The notes under the pieces: model-generated
Seen by the model: only the letters and a program-made list of their open reading frames with translations
Told to the model about the DNA's origin: nothing
Database searches by the model: none
Assembly: GCF_032854445.1 (NCBI RefSeq)
Contig: NC_088298.1
Coordinates: forward strand, 8,111,504-8,175,503
DNA length: 64,000 nt
Reading direction: 5' to 3'
DNA from: Liolophura sinensis
Lineage: Eukaryota > Mollusca > Polyplacophora > Chitonida > Chitonidae
Shown here: piece after piece, positions 11,039 through 23,078 of the stretch
How positions within the stretch are numbered: position 1 is the first letter of the stretch
Layout: each line of letters opens with the position of its first letter
Program-made: the position numbers and the translations under genes

Positions 11039-11131
11039 CGCCCGAAATGGGACTCGAACCCACGACCCTCAGATGACATCTGAATGAGATCTCGTAAAAG
11101 TCTGATGCTCTACCGACTGAGCTATCCGGGC
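11039..11131 (-). tRNA. trnK-UUU: tRNA-Lys(UUU), intron-containing
   Basis: Full cloverleaf read on the minus strand: acceptor GCCCGGA/TTCGGGC, D arm GCTC...GAGC, anticodon stem TCAGA/TCTGA with loop CTTTTAA (anticodon TTT), T arm GTGGG-TTCGAGT-CCCAT, discriminator G. A 20-base insert lies between positions 37 and 38, the canonical nuclear tRNA intron site. The first gene right of LINE-A; it differs from consensus at the intron 5' edge ('ctcgtaaaag'). Confidence 0.93.
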
Positions 11132-11530
11132 AGCCGTATGAATATTCGAAAAATGAGTTCTATTGAATCGAGCAATCTTTGTCTCATCCATTTCCCTGTA
11201 CTTGACAGTGGTACATGATTTTGTGTCAAATTCATTCTTAGACATATAAAAATACGATTGATGGTTTATTTCGGCCACAGTTATCAGCTAACATACATGC
11301 AACATTTTATAGGCCATTAGAGAAAATATTGGGAAAATTTACATTAAATGGGCATCTTTCGCTGGGCCTTTAAAGGTCGGGCTAACGGAGAAAACTTTTG
11401 CCCATTTTCCAGGTAGGTGGTTCCCCGGGAACTGTACAGTTCGGAAACTTAGAAACAAAAGAAAAACAATTGATCTCTTAAAAAAAATAAATACAGTTTT
11501 CAAGCTTAAAAACAAAACAAAAACAATTGA

Positions 11531-11572
11531 TCTCTTAAAAGTCTGATGCTCTACCGAGTAAGCTAACCGGCC
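11531..11572 (-). pseudogene. tRNA-Lys 5' half
   Basis: Keeps the 5' exon and the first bases of the intron; the 3' exon and about 110 bp of spacer are absent, with 'aattga' joined to 'tctcttaaaag'. The acceptor reads ccggcc and the D arm is altered (gtaagc). Confidence 0.85.
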
Positions 11573-11915
11573 AGCCGTATAAATATTCGAAAACAGATTT
11601 CTGCTTTGTCAAGCAATCTTCGTCTCATTCATTTTCGTGTGCCGAAGAGTTTTGAAAGATATTTTGTAGACTTAGTTCTTAGACATTTAAAAATACGATT
11701 GATGGTTTATTTTGTCGACAATTATCAGCTAACATACATGCAACATTGTGTAGGGCATTAGACAAAATACTGGAAACAATTTCCATTAAATGGGCTTCTC
11801 TGGTTGAGCTTTTAAACGCCGGGAAAACGGAGAAACCTTCTGCCGATTTTCCAGGTTGATGGTTCCCAAGGAACTTTAAGATTTTGAAATTTAAAAACAA
11901 AAAAAAAACAATTGA

Positions 11916-11957
11916 TCCCTTAAAAGTCTGATTCTCCACCGACTGAGCTTTTCGGGC
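11916..11957 (-). pseudogene. tRNA-Lys 5' half
   Basis: Same half-gene structure with 'tccctt' at the junction and changes in the D arm and acceptor (ttcgggc). Confidence 0.82.
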
Positions 11958-12355
11958 AGCCATATATATAAATATTCAAAAAAAAATTTCTGCTTAGTCA
12001 AGCAATATTTGTCTCATTCATTTTCGTGTGTTTAAGAGTGTTGAATGATGTTTTTTAATCTCAGATTTTAGACATATAAAAATACGATTGATGGTTTATT
12101 TTGCCGAAAATTAACAGCTAAAAGACAAAGAATATTGTGTAGGGCATTATCAAAAACAGTGAGAATAAATTTGCACTGAATGGGCATTTTTCGCTGGCCC
12201 CTCATAAGCCGGAAAACCCAGAAAATTTCTGCCGATTTTCCAGGTTGGTGTTTTCCCGAGAACTTCAAAATTTTGACACTTAAAAATAAAAGAAAATTTA
12301 TTAAAAAAAAAAAAAACCAACGGAAAATCAGCTAGGTGGAATGGTGAGAAAAGGG

Positions 12356-12361
12356 AAAAAA
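12356..12361 (-). terminator. Pol III terminator of the tRNA at 12367 (typical of the array)
   Basis: Six A on the plus strand (TTTTTT in the transcript sense) lie five bases past the tRNA 3' end. Runs of five or six T occupy this position after most full-length copies. Confidence 0.75.
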
Positions 12362-12366
12362 TAGTA

Positions 12367-12459
12367 CGCCCGAAATGGGACTCGAACCCACGACCCTCAG
12401 ATGACATCTCAATGAGATCTCTTAAAAGTCTGATGCTCTACCGACTGAGCTATCCGGGC
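12367..12459 (-). tRNA. trnK-UUU: tRNA-Lys(UUU), intron-containing
   Basis: Exons match consensus exactly. The intron carries the 'catctcaatgag' variant seen also at 20748, 22501, 24256 and 26010. The A box (TAGCTCAGTCGG) and B box (GGTTCGAGTCC) are intact. Confidence 0.96.
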
Positions 12460-12829
12460 AGCCGTATAAATATTCGAAAAATGAGTTCTGCTGAGTCGAG
12501 CAATCTTTGTCTTATCCATTTCCCTGTACTTGACAGTGGTACATGATTTTGTGTCAAATTCATTCTTACACATATAAAAAAACGATTGATGGTTTATTTT
12601 GCCGAAAATTATCGGCTAAAATTCATGTAATTTTGTGGACGGTATTAGCAAAAACAGTGAGAAGAAATTTGCACTCAATGGGCTTTTTTCGCTGGCCCCA
12701 TTGAAGGCTTCTCTGGTTGGGCTTTTGAACGCCGGGAAAACGGAGAAACCTTCTGCCGATTTTCCAGGTTGATGGTTCCCAAGGAACTTTAAGATTTTGA
12801 AATTTAAAAACAAAAAAAAAAAAAATTGA

Positions 12830-12871
12830 TCCCTTAAAAGTCTGATGCTCCACCCACTGAGCTTTCCGGGC
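12830..12871 (-). pseudogene. tRNA-Lys 5' half
   Basis: Half gene after an A-rich run, 'cacccactgag' D-arm variant. Confidence 0.82.
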
Positions 12872-13276
12872 AGCCATATATATAAATATTCAAAAAAAAT
12901 TTTCTGCTTAGTCAAGCAATCTTTGTCTCATTCATTTTCGTGTGTTTAAGAGTGTTGAATGATGTTTTTTAATCTTAGATTTTAGACATATAAAAATACG
13001 ATTGATGGTTTATTTTGCCGAAAATTAACAGCTAAAAGACAAAGAATATTGTGTAGGGCATTAGCAAAAACAGTGAAAATAAATTTGCACTAAATGGCTT
13101 TTTTCGCTGGCCCTTCAGAGGCCGAAAACCCAGAAATCTTCTGCCGATTTTCCAGGTTGATGTTTCCCCGGGAACTTCAAAATTTTGACACTTAAAAATA
13201 AAAGAAAATTAATTGAAAAAAAAAACACTAACGGAAAATTAGCTAGGTGGAATGGTGAGAAAAGGGAAAAATAGTA

Positions 13277-13365
13277 CGCCCGAAATGGGACTCGAACCCA
13301 CGACCCTCAGATGACATCTGAATGAGATCTCTTAAAAGTCTGATGCTCTACTGAGCTATCCGGAC
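13277..13365 (-). pseudogene. tRNA-Lys(UUU) copy with D-arm deletion
   Basis: Four bases of the D loop are missing ('gctctactgagc' for 'gctctaccgactgagc') and the acceptor reads ccggac. The intron and T arm are intact. Probably not functional. Confidence 0.85.
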
Positions 13366-13759
13366 AGCCGTATGAATATTCGAAAAATGAGTTCTGCTGA
13401 GTCGAGCAATCTTTGCCTCATCCATTTCCCTGTACTTGACAGTGGTACATGATTTTGTGTCAAATTTATTCTTAAACATATAAAAGAACGATTGATGGTT
13501 TATTTTGCCGAAAATTATCGGCTAAAATTCATGTAATTTTGTGGACGGCATTAGCAAAAACAGTGAGAAGAAATTTGCACTAAATGGGCTTTTTTTGCTG
13601 GCCCCATTGAAGGCCGGAAAACCCAGAAAATTTCTGCCGATTTTCCAGGTTGATGTTTCCCCGGGAACTTCAAAATTTTGACATTTACAAACAAAAGAAA
13701 ATCAATTGAAAAAAAAAAACCAACGGAAAATCAGCTAGGTAGAATGGGGAAAAATAGTA

Positions 13760-13802
13760 CGCCCGAAATGGGACTCGAACACACGACCGTCAGATGACAT
13801 CT
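13760..13802 (-). pseudogene. tRNA-Lys 3' half truncated by the LINE-B tail
   Basis: Reads from the 3' end through the T arm into the intron and stops at 'gatgacatct', where the poly(A) tail of LINE-B begins. The 5' half is not on the other side of the LINE. Confidence 0.9.
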
Positions 13803-13973
13803 TTTTTTTTTTTTGAAAATTGTTGAATTTATTCCCAGATGGTCATCAAATACACAAGATTTCACAATACCCGGCTATCGCAAACTTTTGAAATCACAAG
13901 GCAGTCTTAATTAAAATAAAATATCACAGAAAAGATGACTGCTTTGCGAATAGAACAATTGCACATTAGCTGC

Positions 13974-16900
13974 TCATTTCAATAAATACACTAATTTATC
14001 ATTCCGTAATGTACAGAAGACTTTGTTTATACACCAGATTTTCTCGAAAGATGGCCTGCCTAGTCGAAATAAGTCAACATGAATACGGGTTTTAATTATT
14101 CCTTTGGCAGCCTTAACAATAGCAACAGAATCCCTGTTTTTTTCTGAAATATTATGTCGTTGCGTGCACACCAAATACTAAACTGAAGAACACATATGAC
14201 ATACACCATCACCGCTCTAACTTCCTGGTTAAAGGTGGAATGGAATACCTTGTAAATTAATGTTTCCGAGTCCATATTTGGTAGGTAGTTCGCAAACAAA
14301 ACAAATATCCGGTTAAAGTCATTAAACACATCCTGAACGATTTTACATTGTACAAACAGATGTTGCCGAGTTTCAGACAGGGAGCAAAAAACACACAAGT
14401 CATCGGTGGCTACATTTCTCCTAAGAAGTTTTTCCTTAACGGGCAAAATGTCATGAACCAACTTGTAACTGAAGTTGACCAAATTGTGATCTAAGAATTG
14501 ATGAAAAACAGTTTTCCATATTCTAACCCAGTCCAAATGCGGCATAGACACCATTGCTCTTGGACAATGTACTATTTTTGTTACAAAATATTCATAAATA
14601 TACCTGCTTGAACACAATGTTACAGGTTGCTGTACACCTGTGGTAAATTCTCCCCAGGCGCTCAAGGCCAGTCTATAAAAAGGTGGAATGTTTTCAGAAT
14701 GTGGGACATTGGAACGACAGAATTCACGACAAACATGCCTTAGGGGTAAACCCAACCAATAGATGGCAAAGTATTTCCATTCCGCTGTTGTTCCATGAAT
14801 TAATTTTAAAACATGCCGAGTAAGAAGTGCTTTTATTTTACATTCTATATTATGTACGTTTAGACCGCCATTCCCTATTTTATTATTTACGACAACTCTC
14901 TTCAAACTTTCGGGCTTGTTATCCCACAAAAATCTGAACACAGTTTGGGAACATTGATTGACACATTTAGGTGGCAACAGAGTACACTGTGCAGAAAACC
15001 ATAAGACAGCTAAAGCAACTGTATTAATTAAGACAGACCTCCCCCGTAGGGTCAAATATCTTCCATTCCATGCTGATACATGTTTCTTTACCTTACTTAA
15101 AACACGCTCAGAATTGAGTTCTGTTTGATCTGGTCCAAAAAATATCCCACAAATCTTTGAATTTGTAGTGATGTTAAGCCCACCACTGTGCACGTTAGTT
15201 TCCCAGTTACCAATGGGAAGAACCGTGCTTTTCAACAAGTAGAGTTTTGCTCCTGAGGCTTTTCCATAACTTTCTGCTAGTTTAATTACATGCGGAATAG
15301 AACTCTCTTCAGATAAAATTGCAGTCGTATCATCTGCAAATGCCGACACTCTTGTTTCCTTATTTGTGCCGGGTAACCGTACACCATTAATTTCGTCATT
15401 GTTTCTAATGGCGGCTATAAAGGGCTCTAAGGACAAAACATACAATAATGGTGACAAAGAACAACCCTGTCGGACACCTCGACTCAGTTTAAATTCTTCT
15501 GTTATGTGCCCGTTCACAATAACACTACTTGTAATGTCAGTATATAATAATTGCACCCACTTACAAAAGTCGGGTCCGAAGTTAAATTTCTCTAAACATT
15601 TGAACAAAAATGACCAGTCTACTCTGTCAAAGGCTTTCTCCTGGTCTAAATTAAGAAAGCATCCTTTTAAATCTTTTGTTCAACATAATCATATGTATTT
15701 CGTAATAAGTGAAGGTTGTCAAAAATACTTCGGCCTGGTATTCCACGTCTGATTCTGAAGTACAATTGTATCGAGCACATTTTTTAACCGATTGCACAAA
15801 GCTTTAGAAACAATCTTATAATCTACATTTAGTAAGCTAATTGGCCTCTAGTTTTTTATGCTTTCGGCATTGTCGGGGTCCTTACATAATAGTGTGATTA
15901 ACCCAGAACGCTGTGAATTACTTAATCTACCCAAGTTAAAACAGTAATTAACTACATCCGTAAACACACCCGAAAACAGGGGCCAAAATTGTACATAAAA
16001 CTCTGCTGGCAAACCGTCGCATCCCGGCGAACGGTTTTTAGACATATTTTTTACTGCAAAAAACAACTCCTGTTCAGTCAAAAGGCCTTCGCAGGCAGTT
16101 TTACAATCGTCATTTAACATCGGAAGCGATGACAAGAACTCATCTTGAATGGAGGAGTCAGTATCTTGTTCAGTATACAATTTCATATAATACGACCTTA
16201 TACACTTAGCAATACCTTCCTGAGATTCATGGGATATTGAAGAATCACTATGACAAGTAATCCTTTTGATCATCTTCTTTCTGCCCCTACCAACTTCTCG
16301 TCTAATGAAATATTTGGTTGCTTTTTCTCCCTGATCAAAATGAACAGCTTTAGCACGGATAACCGCTCCCGCATGATTCGACTTATAAAGGGCATTTAGA
16401 GTCTTTTCCACATTGTCAATACGCTCCCAGTTAATGATTGGACTAGATTTTAACGCATTTAATTCTTGTTACAAATCACGTTTTTTGTTCATAGATTTCT
16501 GCTTACAGTAACTCCGAATCCTGTCTTTACATTCCCCTTTAAATGTCTCCCATCTGTCTATTAGATCTGCATGACCAGTTGTACAGACAGAGAAAATATC
16601 ATGGAAGACGGATTTAATATTATAAAAAACGTCCGTGTCATTTAACACAGAAGTATTACACTTCCAGTAGAACGGCCCCCATGAAATGACATCTTCAAAA
16701 GAGATATCAAAGAACAAACACGAATGATCAGAAAAAGACACATGTACAGCATCACACTGGGTTACATACTTAAACACAGCGTTAGGGATATGAAATCTAT
16801 CCAATCTACTGGCACACTGGCGCCTAGACCACGTGTAACAATTCTTATTCGGATGCAGTTTCCTAAAAATATCACAAATACCAAAATCTCTTTTCAAATT

Positions 16901-17407
16901 ATTAATTTCGTCCACTCCATCATTCCTTCCATTAGTGGCACAGCCAGCTCTATCTAATTCAATGCTCTCAACACAATTAAAATCCCCACCCATAATAACC
17001 AACTCACTGCCCTGCATCACATTATCTAGATTAGAAATAAACTCTTTTCTTTCCTTTGGATTATTAGGGGCATATACACAAACAAGGTTTAAAGCAGTGT
17101 TGTTGAGCTCAATCCTAAGGTTTATGTAGCGACCGTTAGGGCACCTCTGTATTTTCCGTATAAAGCAGTCTACCGTATACCTAATAATTATTCCCACCCC
17201 ACAACTTCGATTTGACCCATACGCCCACCTTGCATCGCCCGGGATTTGCAAATATGTGGTGTCATTATAGTTTTCGAAGTGTGTTTCCTGTAAGAATAGT
17301 ACATCAGTTCCTTTATCGAAAACAAATTGCTTGACATGTTCTCGTTTAGACGGATCCCGTAAACCATTAATGTTTCAAGTCCCAAAACGAATATTATTTA
17401 AGCTCAT
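13974..17407 (-). pseudogene. LINE-B ORF2: endonuclease / reverse transcriptase (broken)
   Basis: Begins MSLNNIRFG at 17407. The AP endonuclease has LQETHF, GGDFNCVES and SDHSC; the RT has RGVRQGCSLSPLLY and FADDT; the C-terminal finger reads CVFCSLSETRQHLFVQC. It closely follows LINE-A ORF2. Lesions: a stop near the start (GT*NINGL), a stop near 16467, disruption between 15608 and 15847 around the first RT motifs, and a frameshift near 14135. Length matches LINE-A ORF2. Confidence 0.88.
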
Positions 17408-17479
17408 TATACAAATAAGTAAAGGTAGAGCGTACATACCCATTGTGGTCAAATAAGAGAGCCCTAATTACGTTACAAC

Positions 17480-18788
17480 TCATTTGTCTCTTTTCATTCG
17501 CTGCCTCGCACGAGAAGCAAGCGATTTTCTTTTCCTGTATTCCAGAAGCATGGTGTCCCCCTCCTGAGATGGAGTCGGCGTCATACAGTCTGACGACTGA
17601 TCGACATCAACGCCATCATAATCAGTAGGATGGGAACTGGGCGGGATAGATGACGCTGCCTCCTCGGCTGTACTGCCATTGTCCAACTTAGCTCGCTTTT
17701 CCTCGACTGGGACTGGTGAACGCACGTCGGGAGCGTGCACGTCAGCCACGACCACATTCTTCACCCTCGGGATAGCTGATGACGTTTCATTATCACCAAC
17801 ATCCACTTCTTCGGTGTTCTTAGTATTCTCCCGGACGTCCATCTCCTTATCAGACTCGCTGTCGTCGCTGACGTCTTCATCGGCGCTGTCGTCACCATTC
17901 CCGTCGATTTCGTCTTCGTTCTCCTCGCTGTCTTGAACCAGTTCCATAGCAGGTGCGTTGAATGGGTCTTCATCGTCGCTGACGTCAACATCAATGTCAT
18001 CTTGTTTTACGGCGTCTTCCTTATTATACTGGCGCATAGTCGGTAGGTTTCCCTTAACTCGCGCCGCGTACGACATTGCTCTCGCACAACAGTCACTGAC
18101 CGTATGAAGCCCTGAGTAACACATTCGGCATGGATTTGTACAGTCCTTCTCTGTATGAGGATTCTCATGGGTGGGAAAAACCTTTGCAGTTAGAACACCA
18201 CAGTGCCCTACACTCTGCCGCCTTGTGTGATTTTTGGCCACACTTCCGACATTCATAGGTTTGCCCGGGGTAGGTAAACATAACAATGTCACCACCGAAA
18301 TTAATAAAATTTGGTACATAACGAACTTTGTGACACCTAAATCTGTAAATCCGAATACCTGTACGAACATGTGAGAGCTCCGGGTCTGAAAATCTGGGTT
18401 TCGTCACACCCAGGCATTCACCATAGGGTTTCAAAGCTGCCTCGATAGTGTCATCTGACATTTCATCCGGTGCCCAGTGGGCCGTCAGATTCAGGTAAAC
18501 TGACGACGCGGGCATAATGGACCACGTCGTTCCATTTATAACAACATTGGATTTACTCACTAGGGCATTATGCCCAGCCACTGTAGACACGCGGAGATAT
18601 AAGAGTTTCTTTAAATAATTCTTCTGAAAACTTATTAGCTCTGTCTTGATATTTAACACACTTGACAGAAAAGGAATAAAGTCCCTCTGGACAGCCGTAG
18701 AAAATGCCGGGCTGCTTCGTGTAGAGATTGACACAGACAAAGTTCTGCTTGGCCTGTTTACAGGCGAAAACGACACGGGCTTGGACAT
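17480..18788 (-). pseudogene. LINE-B ORF1 (zinc-knuckle, acidic protein), one frameshift
   Basis: Starts MSKPVSFSPVNRP at 18788 and would be about 436 residues. The conserved N-terminal region is followed by the zinc knuckle C-x2-C-x4-H-x4-C (CRKCGQKSHKAAEC) and further Cys clusters. An Asp/Glu-rich middle (17,750-18,000) and a basic tail (KRKSLASRARQRMKRDK) follow. One frameshift near 18,170, at the third Cys cluster, separates the halves. It is the best preserved ORF1 in the window. Confidence 0.87.
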
Positions 18789-19070
18789 ACCTGATCCAAC
18801 GGGGCACACGCCCTTCACCAACCAGTAACCACTGGCCAAACTCAAGCTCTGTGGGCTCCCAGTTCACCAAAAAAACAGTCTCAAAAACAAGCGTTGTTGT
18901 TGCACAAATGTGTAAACAGCAGAGAATAACCGACACGTCCGTTCACTTCGCCGTCTAGCACCTCTCTCCTAAAAAAAATTTTGACACTTAAAAATAAAAG
19001 AAAATTAATTGAAAAAAAAAACCAACGGAAAATCAGCTAGGTGGAATGGTGAGAAAAGGGAAAAATATTA

Positions 19071-19163
19071 CGCCCGAAATGGGACTCGAACCCACGACCC
19101 TCAGATGACATCTGAATGAGAGCTCTTAAAGGTCTGATGCTCTACCTAATGAGCTATCCGGGC
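19071..19163 (-). pseudogene. tRNA-Lys(UUU) copy, variant anticodon loop
   Basis: 93 bases with box B intact, but 'ttaaaggtctg' changes the loop to CCTTTAA (universal U33 becomes C) and the D loop reads 'acctaatgagc'. Likely impaired. Confidence 0.75.
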
Positions 19164-19556
19164 AGCCGTATGAATATTCGAAAAATGAGTTTTGATGAGT
19201 CGAGGAATATTTGTCTCATCCATTTCCCTGTACTTGACAGTGGTACATGATTTTGTGTCAAATTCATTTCTTACACATATAAAAAAACGATTTGATGGTT
19301 TATTTTGCCGACAATTATTGGCTGAAATTCATGTAATTTTGTGGACGGCATTAGCAAAAACAGTGAGAAGAAATTTGCACTCAATGGGCTTTTTTCGCTG
19401 GCCCCATTGAAGGCCGGAAAACCCAGAAAATTTCTGCCGATTTTCCAGGTTGATGTTTCCCGTAGAACTTCAAAATTTTGACATTTACAAACAAAAGAAA
19501 ATCAATTGAAAATAAACCAACGGAAAATCAGCTAGGTAGAATGGGGAAAAATAGCA

Positions 19557-19608
19557 CGCCCGAAATGGGACTCGAAACCACGACCCTCAGATGAAATCTG
19601 AATGAGAT
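19557..19608 (-). pseudogene. tRNA-Lys 3' half
   Basis: 3' exon plus part of the intron; then 'aatgagat' runs straight into 'gagcaatcttt', which normally lies upstream of the gene. This is the reciprocal type of truncation to the common 5' halves. Confidence 0.85.
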
Positions 19609-19913
19609 GAGCAATCTTTGTCCCATCCATTTCCCTGTACTTGAGAGTGGTACATGATTTTGTGTCAAATTCATTCTTACACATATAAAAATACGATTGA
19701 TGGTTTATTTCGGCCACAGTTATCAGCTAACATACATGCAACATTTTATAGGCCATTAGAGAAAATATTGGGGAAAATTTACATTAAATGGGCTTCTTTC
19801 GCTGGGCCTTTAAAGGTCGGGCTAACGGAGAAAACTTCTGCCCATTTTCCAGGTAGGTCGTTTCCCGGGAACTCTACAGTTCTGAAACTTAAAAACAAAA
19901 GAAAAACAATTGA

Positions 19914-19955
19914 TCTCTTAAAAGTCTGATGCTCTACCGAGTAAGCTAACGGGCC
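19914..19955 (-). pseudogene. tRNA-Lys 5' half
   Basis: 'tctctt' junction type with 'gtaagctaacgggcc' end. Confidence 0.84.
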
Positions 19956-20300
19956 AGCCGTATAAATATTCGAAAACAGATTTCTGCTTTGTCAAGCAAT
20001 CTTCGTCTCATTCATTTTCGTGTGCCGAAGAGTTTTGAAAGATATTTTGTAGACTTAGTTCTTAGACATTTAAAAATACGATTGATGGTTTATTTTGTCG
20101 ACAATTATCAGCTAACATACATGCAACATTGTGTAGGGCATTAGACAAAATACTGGAAACAATTTCCATTAAAAGGGCTTCTCTCGTTGGGCTTTTAAAC
20201 GCCGGGAAAACGGAGAAACCTTCTGCCGATTTTCCAGGTTGATGGTTCCCAAGGAACTTTAAGATTTTGAAATTTAAAAACAAAACAAAAAAAAAATTGA

Positions 20301-20342
20301 TCCCTTAAAAGTCTGATGCTCCACCGACTGAGATTTCCGGGC
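20301..20342 (-). pseudogene. tRNA-Lys 5' half
   Basis: 'tccctt' junction type; 'gactgagatttccgggc' end. Confidence 0.84.
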
Positions 20343-20747
20343 AGCCATATATATAAATATTCAGAAAAAAATTTTCTGCTTAATCAGGCAATCTTTGTCT
20401 CATTCATTTTCGTGTGTTTAAGAGTGTTGAATGATGTTTTTTAATCTCAGATTTTAGACATATAAAAATACGATTGATGGTTTATTTTGCCGAAAATTAA
20501 CAGCTAAAAGACAAAGAATATTGTGTAGGGCATTAGCAAAAAACAGTGAAAATAAATTTGCACTAAATGGCTTTTTTCGCTGGCCCTTCAGAGGCCGAAA
20601 ACCCAGAAATCTTCTGCCGATTTTCCAGGTTGATGTTTCCCCGGGAACTTCAAAATTTTGACACTTAAAAAATAAAAGAAAATTTATTGAAAAAAAACCC
20701 AACGGAAAATCAGGTAGGTAGAATGGTGAGAAAAGGGAAAAATAGTA

Positions 20748-20840
20748 CGCCCGAAATGGGACTCGAACCCACGACCCTCAGATGACATCTCAATGAGATC
20801 TCTTAAAAGTCTGATGCTCTACCGACTGAGCTATCCGGGC
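20748..20840 (-). tRNA. trnK-UUU: tRNA-Lys(UUU), intron-containing
   Basis: Consensus exons, 20-base intron with the 'ctcaatgag' variant, boxes A and B intact. Confidence 0.96.
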
Positions 20841-21234
20841 AGCCGTATGAATAATCGAAAAATGAGTTCTGCTGAGTCGAACAATCTTTGCCTCATCTAT
20901 TTCCCTGTACTTGACCGTGGTACATGATTTTGTGTCAAATTCATTTTTACACATATAAAAAAAAACGATTGATGGTTTATTTTGCCGACAATTATCGGCT
21001 AAAATTCATGTAATTTTGTGCACGGCATTAGCAAAAACAGTGAGAAGAAATTTGCACTAAATGGGCTTTTTTCGCTGGCCACATTGAAGGCCGGAAAACC
21101 CAGAAAATTTCTGCCGATTTTCCAGGTTGATGTTTCCCCGGGAACTTCAAAATTTTGACATTTACAAACAAAAGAAAATCAATTGAAAATAAACCAACGG
21201 AAAATCAGCTAGGTAGAATGGGGAAAAAATAGTA

Positions 21235-21327
21235 CGCCCGAAATGGGACTCGAACCCACGACCCTCAGATGACATCTGAATGAGATCTCTTAAAAGTCTG
21301 ATGCTCTACCGACTGAGCTATCCGGGC
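21235..21327 (-). tRNA. trnK-UUU: tRNA-Lys(UUU), intron-containing
   Basis: Exact consensus exons and intron; preceded 487 bp to the left by the previous gene. Confidence 0.97.
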
Positions 21328-21670
21328 AGCCGTTTGAACATTTGAAAAATGAGTTCTACTGAATCGAGCAATCTTTGTCTCATCCATTTCCCTGTACTTG
21401 ACAGTGGTACATGATTTTGTGTCGAATTCATTCTTACACATATAAAAATACGATTGATGGTTTATTTCGGCCACAGTTATCAGCTAACATACATGCAACA
21501 TTTTATAGGCCATTAGAGAAAATATTGGGGAAAATTTACATTAAATGGGCTTCTTTCGCTGGGCCTTTAAAGGTCGGGCTAACGGAGAAAACTTCTGCCC
21601 ATTTTCCAGGTAGGTCGTTTCCCGGGAACTCTACAGTTCTGAAACTTAAAAACAAAACAAAAACAATTGA

Positions 21671-21712
21671 TCTCTTAAAAGTCTGATGCTCTACCGAGTA
21701 AGCTAACCGGCC
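21671..21712 (-). pseudogene. tRNA-Lys 5' half
   Basis: 'tctctt' type, ends ccggcc. Confidence 0.84.
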
Positions 21713-22055
21713 AGCCGTATAAATATTCGAAAACAGATTTCTGCTTAGTCAAGAAATCTTCGTCTCATTCATTTTTGTGTGCCGAAGAGTTTTGAAAGAT
21801 ATTTTCTGGACTTAGTTCTTAAACATTTAAAAATACGATTGATGGTTTATTTTGTCGACAATTATCAGCTAACATACATGCAACATTGTGTAGGGCATTA
21901 GACAAAATACTGGAAACAATTTCCATTAAATGGGCTTCTCTCGTTGGGCTTTTAAACGCCGGGAAAACGGAGAAACCTTCTGCCGATTTTCCAGGTTGAT
22001 TGTTCCCAAGAAACTTTAAGATTTGGAAATTTAAAAACAAAAAAAAAACAATTGA

Positions 22056-22097
22056 TCCCTTAAAAGTCTGATGCTCCACCGACTGAGATTTCCGGGC
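22056..22097 (-). pseudogene. tRNA-Lys 5' half
   Basis: 'tccctt' type, ends ccgggc. Confidence 0.84.
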
Positions 22098-22500
22098 AGC
22101 CATATATATAAATATTCAAAAAAAAACTTCTGCTTAGTCAAGCAATCTTTGTCTCATTCATTTTCGTGTGTTTAAGAGTGTTGAATGATGTTTTTTAATC
22201 TCAGATTTTAGACATATAAAAATACGATTGATAGTTTATTTTGCCGAAAATTAACAGCTAAAAGACAAAGAATATTGTGTAGGGCATTAGCAAAAACAGT
22301 GAAAATAAATTTGCACTAAATGGGCTTTTTTCGCTGGCCCTTCAGAGGCCGAAAACCCAGAAATCTTCTGCCGATTTTCCAGGTTGATGTTTCCCGTACA
22401 ACTTCAAAATTTTGACACTTAAAAATCAAAGAAAATTGATTGAAAAAAAACCCAACGGAAAATCAGGTAGGTAGAATGGTGAGAAAAGGGAAAAATAGTA

Positions 22501-22593
22501 CGCCCGAAATGGGACTCGAACCCACGACCCTCAGATGACATCTCAATGAGATCTCTTAAAAGTCTGATGCTCTACCGACTGAGCTATCCGGGC
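22501..22593 (-). tRNA. trnK-UUU: tRNA-Lys(UUU), intron-containing
   Basis: Consensus exons, 'ctcaatgag' intron variant. Confidence 0.96.
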
Positions 22594-22985
22594 AGCCGTA
22601 TGAATATTCGAAAAATAAGTTCTGCTGAGTCGAGCAATCTTTGCCTCATCCATTTCCCTGTACTTGACCGTGGTACATGATTTTGTGTCAAATTCATTCT
22701 TACACATATAAAAAAACGATTGATGGTTTATTTTGCCGACAATTATCGGCTGAAATTCATGTAATTTTGTGGACGGCATTAGCAAAAACAGTGAGAAGAA
22801 ATTTGCACTAAATGGGCTTTTTTCGCTGGCCACATTGAAGGCCGGAAAACCCAGAAAATTTCTGCCGATTTTCCAGGTTGATTTTTCCCCGGGAACTTCA
22901 AAATTTTGACATTTACAAACAAAAGAAAATCAATTGAAAATAAACCATCGGAAAACCAGCTAGGTAGAATGGGGAAAAATTAGTA

Positions 22986-23078
22986 CGCCCGAAATGGGAC
23001 TCAAACCCACGACCCTCAGATGACATCTGAATGAGATCTCTTAAAAGTCTGATGCTCTACCGACTGAGCTATCCGGAC
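22986..23078 (-). tRNA. trnK-UUU: tRNA-Lys(UUU), intron-containing (variant)
   Basis: 'actcaaacccac' gives T loop TTTGAGT, changing the B box. The acceptor starts GTCCGGA, leaving a T-G pair at 2:71. Folding is still possible; activity uncertain. Confidence 0.82.

Larger units (their letters stand above)
13803..18971 (-). mobile_element. LINE-B, Tx1/L1-type non-LTR retrotransposon
   Basis: Same family group as LINE-A. Its A tail (T run from 13803) is joined directly to a tRNA-Lys intron; AATAAA lies about 20 bases before the tail. Its 5' end abuts array spacer at 'ttttgacacttaaa' (~18971), a point about 100 bp past a tRNA 3' end. The sequence from that spacer point to 'gacatct' is therefore present on both sides (about 130 bp), either a long target duplication or a trace of unequal exchange. 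Confidence 0.88.
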
